Below are positions 25,654 through 32,210 of a DNA stretch of 32,210 bases, piece after piece. The DNA is from Streptosporangiaceae bacterium (GTDB lineage Bacteria; Actinomycetota; Actinomycetes; Streptosporangiales; Streptosporangiaceae), in contig JASHQL010000540.1 in the NCBI GenBank assembly GCA_030039155.1, positions 1-32,210 of the forward strand. Direction: 5' to 3'. Below the pieces are notes generated by a model. It saw nothing but the letters and a program-made list of their open reading frames with translations, was not told where the DNA came from and made no database searches. The first letter of the stretch is position 1; each line of letters opens with the position of its first letter. Position numbers and translations under genes: made by a program.

Positions 25654-26819
25654 CCGGCGAGCTCATGGTCGCTGAGTGCGCGGCGATCGTTCCGCTGTCC
25701 GGCGTGCTGGTCTGGTACGACTACCTGAACCACCGGCATCTCCGGTTGTCGAGCCGAGGCCTCGAACTCGTCGGCATGTTTCAGCACTGGCGCCGGGCCG
25801 GCGATCCGCAGCCAGCCGACGGCGCGCGGGGCCCTCGCGCTGATGAGCTGCAGCAGCTCCTGGAGGCCGGCGTTCTCAAGGTGCGAGGCGGACCGCGTGA
25901 CCTGAGCGAGCAGCGGGTCATCGCGGACTGGGGCGAGGATCTGCTCGCCGCGCGCATCTTCCAGTTCGCCACCAGGACGTCGAAGGCGCAGCAGTTCGTG
26001 CAGGCCGATGACGCGGCTGAGATGCTCGCTGAGCGCAACCTCGAGCAGCAGCGGCCGCGCCTGTGCCGCCAGCCGAACGGCCAGGCCTACCGGCTTGCGT
26101 GCGGCTCGGCGCTGGAGTTCTTCGGGGACTCGAGCCTGGTATCGGCGTTGCTCGGGCGCAGGTCGGTGCGGTCATTCGAGTCGGCCAGGACGGTGCCGCA
26201 GCTCGCATTCAGCAGTGTCCTGCAACTGGGCGCCGGCGCCAGGGAGGTGCAGCAGGCCGGCCGCTTCGACGACTCCTTCAAGCGGACGAGCGCATCGGGC
26301 GGCGCCTTGCAGCCTGTTGATGTCTATTGCTATGCGCGACGGGTCGAGGGCATCGAGGCCGGCTGGTACTACTTCGACCCGGTCAGGTTCGAGCTGGCCA
26401 GGGTCGCGGCCGCGGCCGCGGACGCGGAGATCTGCATCGCGGCAGGTGACCAGCGGTTCTTCGGCGCAGCGGCGATCATGTTGCTGTTCGTCGCCGAGGT
26501 CCGCCGGGAGTTCTGGAAGTACCGCAGCTCGCGCGCCTACCGGGTGGTACAGGCCGACTTCGGGCACCTGGCCCAGACCTTTGGCCTGCTGGCAGTCGAG
26601 GCTGGCATGGCCTCGGTGGTGTCATGCGCGCTGCGCGACGAGCTGGTTGAGTCGATGCTCGGGCTCGACGGCATGCACGAGGTCCCGCTCGGCGCCATGG
26701 CCCTGGGATACGAAGACGACAGTGCGCGCCTGGCGGTACGCCAGCCAGGGCTAGTCGGCGGGCTCGGCGCCGCTGACGGCGTCGAGCAGCCGGCCGAGCT
26801 TGCCCTTGAAGCCTGCTGA
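25650..26819 (+). CDS. SagB-type nitroreductase-fold dehydrogenase
   Basis: RRSVRSF, KRTSASGGALQPVDVYCYARRVEGIEAGWYYFDP, FWKYRSSRAYRVVQADFGHLAQTFGLLAVEAGM (KY dyad as in McbC/SagB oxidases). ATGA overlap with the ATP-grasp gene. Confidence 0.88.
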   Translation: MTGELMVAECAAIVPLSGVLVWYDYLNHRHLRLSSRGLELVGMFQHWRRAGDPQPADGARGPRADELQQLLEAGVLKVRGGPRDLSEQRVIADWGEDLLAARIFQFATRTSKAQQFVQADDAAEMLAERNLEQQRPRLCRQPNGQAYRLACGSALEFFGDSSLVSALLGRRSVRSFESARTVPQLAFSSVLQLGAGAREVQQAGRFDDSFKRTSASGGALQPVDVYCYARRVEGIEAGWYYFDPVRFELARVAAAAADAEICIAAGDQRFFGAAAIMLLFVAEVRREFWKYRSSRAYRVVQADFGHLAQTFGLLAVEAGMASVVSCALRDELVESMLGLDGMHEVPLGAMALGYEDDSARLAVRQPGLVGGLGAADGVEQPAELALEAC

Positions 26820-27452
26820 GGCGTTGCCGGCCGCGTGCCGGTTCGGCCGATGGCTGGCATGACGCGGCACGTGTTCGTCTTCGTCGTCATCGGCAAGCTC
26901 GTCGAGCAAGCCGAACGCCGAGCTGTCGTGGCTCGGCCTGGCTGGCTCGGCGACGGCGGCGGTCACCAGGTGCTGGGCGGCGTCGAACGACATCGGCGAG
27001 GTCTGCGGCGGCACCGGCAGTGCCTCGTTGGCGAGCCCGTCAAGTTCCGGGTCACCCTGATCGAGCGCGAAGATCGTCGTGCCGATCTTCCGCACGTCGC
27101 TGAGCCGCTCGAGTAACTCGGCGGGCGCGGACTGACCGCTGACCACCAGCAGCGTCTCGGTGCGGGTCGCGGCCGCGAGCCGGTCGATCCCGTGCCGCAG
27201 GTGCGGCGGCGCGTCCGCGGGCGGTGCCCAGCGGATCAGCGTGGGCTCGAGCTCGGGAATGCCCGCGAGCCTGCTCTCGTCGGCTAAGTGCGCGGTCATG
27301 TGCCAGGGCTCGTCGGCCGGCGTGCCGAGCACGAGCAGGCCCTGCGGGCTGCGGGAACTCTGCCTGAGCGCCCGGGCGAACGCGCGAGTCCGGTCCAGCC
27401 AGCCAGTTGGCTCCAGAAGCACGCGCAGGGCTGCTATCTGGTCCGCATTCAT
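26751..27452 (-). CDS. Conserved-type hypothetical protein
   Basis: Coherent ORF MNADQIAALRVLLEPTGWLDRTRAFARALRQSSRSPQGLLVLGTPADEPWHMTAHLADESRLAGIPELEPTLIRW..., with acidic, low-complexity C-terminus. Confidence 0.75.
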   Translation of the reverse strand: MNADQIAALRVLLEPTGWLDRTRAFARALRQSSRSPQGLLVLGTPADEPWHMTAHLADESRLAGIPELEPTLIRWAPPADAPPHLRHGIDRLAAATRTETLLVVSGQSAPAELLERLSDVRKIGTTIFALDQGDPELDGLANEALPVPPQTSPMSFDAAQHLVTAAVAEPARPSHDSSAFGLLDELADDDEDEHVPRHASHRPNRHAAGNASAGFKGKLGRLLDAVSGAEPAD

Positions 27453-27569
27453 GACACTATGCTGCACCACGCTGCGGCCGCGTGCAGGCTGATTGTCACC
27501 AGCCGGTTACCTCGCGTTGATGGTCGGGCCCGAACTCGCCCTGAATGCGCGGTCTGGCATGATCACCAC

Positions 27570-28250
27570 ATGACCGCAGCGCAGGACACCGCGACGGCCC
27601 TGACCGACCTGGTCATCGGCATCCTCGGCGGCACCGGCGAGCAGGGCAAGGGGCTCGCGCGACGGCTCGCGATGGCCGGCTTCACGGTCATCATCGGCTC
27701 CCGCGACGCCGGCCGCGCGGCCGCGGCGGCTGCTGAGCTCGGCGGGCCGCCCTCGCTGTCCGGCGCGGCCAACGAGCAGGCCGCGGCGCGGTCCGATGTC
27801 GTCATCGCCGCGATGCCATGGGACGGCCACCTGGAGCTGCTCAGCGGGCTGGCAGGCGCGCTGGCCGGCAAGGTGCTCATCGACTGCGTCAACCCGCTCG
27901 GCTTCGACGAGCGCGGCGCGTTCGCGCTGCAGGTGGCCGAGGGCAGCGCGGCACAGCAGGCGGCGCTGATACTGCCGGACAGCCAGGTCGTCGGCGCGTT
28001 CCACCACGTGTCGGCAACCCTGCTGCTCGATCCTGGGGTGCACCGGATCGAGCTGGACGTGCTGGTACTCGGCGACAACCGGGCAGCCACCGACCTGGTC
28101 GCCGCGATCGCCAGCCGGATCCCCGGCATGCGCGGCGTTTACGGCGGCAGGCTGCGCAACTGCGGCCAGATCGAGGCGCTCACCGCCAACCTGGTCTCGA
28201 TCAACCGCCGGTACAAGGCACACGCGGGCCTGCGCATCACCGACGTGTGA
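27570..28250 (+). CDS. npdG: NADPH-dependent F420 reductase (F420:NADPH oxidoreductase)
   Basis: VIGILGGTGEQGKGLARRLAMAGFTVIIGSRD, SDVVIAAMPWDGH, GKVLIDCVNPLGF, VVGAFHHVSA, GQIEALTANLVSINRRYKAHAGLRIT. Confidence 0.93.
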   Translation: MTAAQDTATALTDLVIGILGGTGEQGKGLARRLAMAGFTVIIGSRDAGRAAAAAAELGGPPSLSGAANEQAAARSDVVIAAMPWDGHLELLSGLAGALAGKVLIDCVNPLGFDERGAFALQVAEGSAAQQAALILPDSQVVGAFHHVSATLLLDPGVHRIELDVLVLGDNRAATDLVAAIASRIPGMRGVYGGRLRNCGQIEALTANLVSINRRYKAHAGLRITDV

Positions 28251-28368
28251 CGGTCGCCGCGAAGGCGGCCGGGCAACGAACCGGCTGCGGGTTGCACGAC
28301 CCACGGCTGCTCGTGCAACCTCAGGGTGGTTCCGGTCCGTCTACCGAGCGGACGACTGGAGGAGCCCG

Positions 28369-28884
28369 ATGCGCGCTGACGCGGTCGAGGAGTTCACCGC
28401 ATATGTGGCGGCGTGCTCACCGCGGATGCGGCGGACTGCCTTCCTGCTGTGCGGGGACTGGCAGCGGGCCGAGGACGAGGTACAGACCGCGCTGGTGAAG
28501 CTCTACCTGTCGTGGGACCGGGTGCGGGCCCGGCGGTCGCTTGACTCGTATGTCAGGACCACGCTGGTCCGCGCGCTGATCGACGAGCGGCGGCGGCCGT
28601 GGCGGCGTGAGCAGCCGCATGCCGTGGTCCCTGACCGGCCAGCAGCCGAGCCGATGGGGATGGAGGACCGGCTCACGGTGCGTGCCGCGCTGGCCTTGGT
28701 GCCGCAGCGGCAGCGGGCCGTGCTGGTGCTGCGGTTCTACGACGATTGCGACGTGGCCGAGACCGCGCGGGTGATCGGCTGCTCAGAAGGCACGGTGAAG
28801 AGCCAGACCGCCAGAGGGCTGGCCCGGCTGCGCGAGCTGCTCGCGATCTGCGAGCCCGCGCCGGCTGACTGCCCGGAGGGATGA
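28369..28884 (+). CDS. SigE-family ECF RNA polymerase sigma factor
   Basis: EEFTAYVAACSPRMRRTAFLLCGDWQRAEDEVQTALVKLYLSW...; sigma-4 region VPQRQRAVLVLRFYDDCDVAETARVIGCSEGTVKSQTARGLARLRELL. Confidence 0.94.
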   Translation: MRADAVEEFTAYVAACSPRMRRTAFLLCGDWQRAEDEVQTALVKLYLSWDRVRARRSLDSYVRTTLVRALIDERRRPWRREQPHAVVPDRPAAEPMGMEDRLTVRAALALVPQRQRAVLVLRFYDDCDVAETARVIGCSEGTVKSQTARGLARLRELLAICEPAPADCPEG

Positions 28885-29522
28885 CGCGGATGCCAGATGT
28901 GATCACGATGCTGCGGGCGGCCATCGACGAGGAGCCGCCGCTTGGCTTCGATGCCGCGCACGTCCTGGCCAGGGCAAAGCGGGCACGGCGGCGGCGCGCC
29001 GGAATCGCCGGCCTCGGCGTGGCCGGCGCGCTGGCGCTGAGCCTGTCCGTCGTGCTGCCCGGCGTGGCCACCGCCCGCGGCACAGCCACGATCGAGCCGG
29101 CCGCGTTCACGCTCGTCGAGCATGCCAACGGCACCGCGACGCTGACCATGAACCCGGGCGTGCTGCTCAAACCCGGCGCACTGCGACGCGACCTGCGGCG
29201 GGACGGGATCCCGGCGCAGGTCACCGTTGCCCGGTTCTGCACCTCGCGGCCCAGCCCGGCCGGCTTCAGCCGGGTCGTGACCGGCCAGCGGTCAGCGCCA
29301 GACACCATGACGATCCACCCGGCGGCTATGCCCCCTGGCACCGAGCTGAGCTTTGGTTACTTCCGGCTGACTGCAGGCCGCGAGACCGGCCAGGAGACCG
29401 TGGAAACCCTCATCAACACCGGCTCGTACGGCTGCGACAAGACCGCACCGATCGGCTGGCCCGGTCAGGGCCACAGGGTGCTCGTGCACGGCGACATCGT
29501 CGCCGGGATCACGTCCAGATGA
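28881..29522 (+). CDS. Membrane protein, likely anti-sigma-like partner
   Basis: ATGA overlap with the sigma gene; N-terminal RAKRARRRRAGIAGLGVAGALALSLSVVLPG TM segment. Confidence 0.75.
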   Translation: MTRMPDVITMLRAAIDEEPPLGFDAAHVLARAKRARRRRAGIAGLGVAGALALSLSVVLPGVATARGTATIEPAAFTLVEHANGTATLTMNPGVLLKPGALRRDLRRDGIPAQVTVARFCTSRPSPAGFSRVVTGQRSAPDTMTIHPAAMPPGTELSFGYFRLTAGRETGQETVETLINTGSYGCDKTAPIGWPGQGHRVLVHGDIVAGITSR

Positions 29523-29923
29523 CTGGCCCGACGGTGCGGGCGGGCCGCGCCATGCGGGAACGTCCAGGCCGCACCCGGCACTGGCAGCCAACGCACAGGA
29601 CGGCGGCGCTGCCGGCTCTTGCTGCCGCCGTGCTTGCGCTGGCGATTGCATGCAGCGGCGGCCCGCACCCGGCGCGATCGCAGACCAGGTCCGCGGCCAG
29701 CCTCGCGGCGATGCACTCGTACGCACGCTGCCTGCGCGCGCACGGACTACCGAAGGTCTACGTCACCCGCGCCCCCGGCGCTGCCCGCGGTCCGAGCGAT
29801 CCGAGCCGCATCGCCGTGCTGATCTTCAACGGCCTCGCCATCGAGGGCGCCAGCCCCGGCTCCCGGCAGGTCCGCACCGCCGGGCACGCCTGCCATCGCC
29901 TGCTGCCGCACGGCACGCGATAG
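29519..29923 (+). CDS. Putative lipoprotein or secreted protein
   Basis: Lipobox-like LALAIACSGG; MHSYARCLRAHGLPKVYV motif common in actinobacterial exported proteins; ATGA overlap with the upstream ORF. Confidence 0.75.
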   Translation: MTGPTVRAGRAMRERPGRTRHWQPTHRTAALPALAAAVLALAIACSGGPHPARSQTRSAASLAAMHSYARCLRAHGLPKVYVTRAPGAARGPSDPSRIAVLIFNGLAIEGASPGSRQVRTAGHACHRLLPHGTR

Positions 29924-29973
29924 CTGGAGCGCTCGCCAGGCAGGCGGCCGGCCTGAGCCGCTACCGTGTGCGC

Positions 29974-30912
29974 ATGACCAAATTTGGCGTGCAGTTGCCG
30001 AACTTCTCTGGGTTTGACCCGGCTGACTTGTTCGAGCACGTGGCCGGCCTGGCGACCGCCGCCGAAGGCGCCGGGTTCCACTCGGTGTGGGTGATGGACC
30101 ATTTCTTCCAGCTGCCGCCACTTGGCGGGCCAGACCAGCCGATGCTCGAGGCCTACACCCTGCTCGGAGCGCTCGCGGCCCGCACGCGGCGAGTGCAGCT
30201 CGGCACGCTGGTCACCGGCGTGACGTACCGCAACCCCGGCATTCTCGCCAAGATCGTCACCACGCTGGACGTCATCTCGGGCGGGCGCGCGGTCCTGGGC
30301 ATCGGCGGCGCCTGGTACGACGTGGAGCACCGGGGCCTGGGCGTGGACTATCCGGCGGACCGGGTCCGCCTGGACATGCTGGAAGAGGCGGTGCAGATCT
30401 GCCGTGCCATGTTCACCGGCGACGACGTGAGCTTCGCCGGCCAGCACTTCAGGACCGAACACGCGCGGAACCAGCCAAGGCCGGTGCAGCCAGGCGGCCC
30501 GCGGATCATGATCGGCGGCGGCGGCGAGAAGCGGACGCTGCGGCTGGTCGCCAAGTACGCCGACCAGTGCAACGTCACCGGCGATGTCCGGACACTGGCA
30601 CGCAAGGTCGAGGTGCTGCACCGGCACTGCGCCGAGGTAGGCCGGGACCCGGCTGAGATCGGCGTGACCTGGATGACGCCGCTGATCCTGACGACCTCAA
30701 GCCAGAACACCGCCGAGGTCAACGAGATGCTCGCGGCGGCCGCGGCGCCTGAGGAGATCGCCGGGTTCACGGTCGGCCAGCCACATGAGATCCCTGGCCT
30801 GGTCGCCGGGCACATCGACGCGGGCGCGGCCGAGGTGATCTTCAGCCTCGCGTTCGCCGACGCGGCCGCGATCGCCGCGGTCGGCGCGGCTCTTGGCCTG
30901 GACAGCCGCTAG
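29974..30912 (+). CDS. LLM-class F420-dependent oxidoreductase
   Basis: KFGVQLPNFSGFDPADLFEHVAGLATAAEGAGFHSVWVMDHFFQLPPLG...RRVQLGTLVTGVTYRNPGILAKIVTTLDVISGGRAVLGIGGAWYDVEHRGLGVDYP. Confidence 0.95.
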   Translation: MTKFGVQLPNFSGFDPADLFEHVAGLATAAEGAGFHSVWVMDHFFQLPPLGGPDQPMLEAYTLLGALAARTRRVQLGTLVTGVTYRNPGILAKIVTTLDVISGGRAVLGIGGAWYDVEHRGLGVDYPADRVRLDMLEEAVQICRAMFTGDDVSFAGQHFRTEHARNQPRPVQPGGPRIMIGGGGEKRTLRLVAKYADQCNVTGDVRTLARKVEVLHRHCAEVGRDPAEIGVTWMTPLILTTSSQNTAEVNEMLAAAAAPEEIAGFTVGQPHEIPGLVAGHIDAGAAEVIFSLAFADAAAIAAVGAALGLDSR

Positions 30913-31022
30913 CGAGCACGGTCAAGCCGGCACAGCACGCACGCCATTGGCCGGCGGCATCGCCGGCCCAACCGGGCGGGCCTTCATGGCTGCCGCCTGC
31001 ACCGAGGGTCTACTATCCCCGC

Positions 31023-31409
31023 ATGCGAGCACGAGCCGCCGCTATCGCGGCGCTGACGGCGCTGGCTGTCGTAGCCGGATGCTCGTCCTCGCCGCCGCCG
31101 CACCGCACGGCGAGGGCGCTCATCGTGCAGATCCCTGGCTGCGCGCACCCGGTGAACCAGCGCCCGCTGGCGGCATCCGACGCCGCGCAGGAGTATTCCT
31201 GCCTCGCCAACGGCGCGATCATCAAGCTGGCGACGTTCTCGTCGGCCGGGCGCCGGCGCGCTTGGATCAGCCTGCAAGGGCCTGGCGACTCCGGCTGCTG
31301 CGCCGAAGGGCCGGACTGGGCGGCCACCGTCACCTCCATCCGCCCGGAACACCCGATCCTCACCTCGATCGCCCGCCGGCTCGGCGGCAAGGTCGTGTCG
31401 TCGCCGTAA
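31023..31409 (+). CDS. Putative lipoprotein
   Basis: Lipobox ALAVVAGCSSSPP; ATG 6 nt after TACTAT -10-like element. Confidence 0.75.
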   Translation: MRARAAAIAALTALAVVAGCSSSPPPHRTARALIVQIPGCAHPVNQRPLAASDAAQEYSCLANGAIIKLATFSSAGRRRAWISLQGPGDSGCCAEGPDWAATVTSIRPEHPILTSIARRLGGKVVSSP

Positions 31410-31476
31410 CCGGCCACTGCCCGAGGCAGCTGACTGCGGCAGGGTGCGCGGCCCGGCAGCGTCCGGCGAACGCGAT

Positions 31477-32061
31477 CTACCCCGCTGGGCTGGACGGCAG
31501 CCGCGGGTCGACCGCGGCGACTTGCCAGTCCCGCCTGATCAGCCCGTAGACCCACGAGTCAGAGACCTCGCCAGTCACGATGCAGTCCTCCCGCAACGTC
31601 CCTTCCCGCACGAACCCGAGTTTCTCCAGCACCCGGGCGGATGCCAGGTTGCGGGTATCGGTCTCAGCCTGGACCCGGTTGAGGTCAAGGGCGTCGAACG
31701 CCCACCGCAGCAAACCGCGTGCGGCCTCGGTCGCGTAACCGTGGCCCCACGCCGCATCGGCGAAGCAGTAGCCAAGCGATGCGCTGCGGTAGTCCCGGTT
31801 CCACCGGGTCAGGCCGCACCAGCCGATGAAGGCACCGTCGGCGACACGGTCCACGGCCAGCCGAGCCCCGGTGCCCTCGTCGGCCAGCTGCCGGCACGCC
31901 GCGATGAACCGCGCGGAGCGCGCGCGCTCGCTCCACGGCGGCGCGTCCCAGTAGCGCAGCACGAAGGCGTTGCTGTGCAGCGCGAACAGGTCGTCGCCGT
32001 CCCCGTCGCCGAACGGGCGCAGCAGCAGACGTGCGGTACGCAACGTGGGGGCTGGCAGCAT
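31477..32061 (-). CDS. GNAT family N-acetyltransferase (RimJ/RimL type)
   Basis: TARLLLRPFGDGDGDDLFALHSNAFVLRYWD, GWCGLTRWNRDYRSASLGYCFADAAWGHGYATEAARGLLRWAFDALDLNRVQAETDTRNLASARVLEKLGFVREGTLRED. Confidence 0.94.
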   Translation of the reverse strand: MLPAPTLRTARLLLRPFGDGDGDDLFALHSNAFVLRYWDAPPWSERARSARFIAACRQLADEGTGARLAVDRVADGAFIGWCGLTRWNRDYRSASLGYCFADAAWGHGYATEAARGLLRWAFDALDLNRVQAETDTRNLASARVLEKLGFVREGTLREDCIVTGEVSDSWVYGLIRRDWQVAAVDPRLPSSPAG

Positions 32062-32162
32062 CCTTCCTCCGTTACTGGCGGCCGGTCCACCAGACACCAG
32101 ATCCCGGCCGCTGGCAACGGGTTTTCCCGGCCGGCCGGAAAAACGGCGCGGCCCGCGCCCCG

Positions 32163-32210
32163 CTACTTGTAGCTGAAACGGGCCTTGCTGGTGCCTCGCC
32201 CTGTGCCGGT
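32163..32210 (-). CDS. Possible C-terminal end of a gene running off the window (...TGTGRGTSKARFSYK*)
   Basis: Minus-strand frame open to the window edge, ending in TAG at 32163-32165; only 16 codons visible. Confidence 0.3.
   Translation of the reverse strand, partial: TGTGRGTSKARFSYK

Noticed and set aside
20886-26819. Assigning the cluster firmly to graspetides, lanthipeptides, PEARL-type or thiazole/oxazole peptides
   Set aside because: The ATP-grasp and SagB-type enzymes suggest links, but no canonical core motif, LanB/LanC, PEARL or YcaO is seen, so class membership is left open.

Overview
The window is high-GC actinobacterial DNA with about 32 protein-coding genes; no rRNA, tRNA or CRISPR array was seen. 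Left part: the C-terminus of an AfsR/SARP-type NB-ARC/TPR regulator, an MMPL transporter, two tandem two-gene cassettes (Cys-rich membrane-anchored protein plus subtilisin-like S8 protease, the second protease lacking its catalytic residues), methionine aminopeptidase, and three consecutive YbjQ/UPF0145-like paralogs. Centre, about 11.8-26.8 kb: a putative biosynthetic locus with flavin reductase, flavin-dependent tryptophan-halogenase-family protein, a small secreted-type peptide ORF, a large SARP regulator with an in-frame TTA codon, a transthyretin/HIUase-like protein, an MFS exporter, a ParB/StrR-like regulator, two nearly identical 57-aa candidate precursor peptides ending in ML(A/E)WTAIKEW, and a translationally coupled run of cytochrome P450, S9 peptidase, RimK/graspetide-type ATP-grasp and SagB-type dehydrogenase. 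I regard this as the main candidate for an undescribed RiPP-type pathway: the precursors carry two Trp residues, and the locus has a halogenase and P450 that could act on them. No LanB/LanC, YcaO, radical SAM or lasso cyclase is visible. Right part: F420:NADPH oxidoreductase, a SigE-family sigma operon, an F420-dependent LLM oxidoreductase, a lipoprotein and a GNAT acetyltransferase. All family assignments come from reading motifs in the translations; no searches were run.
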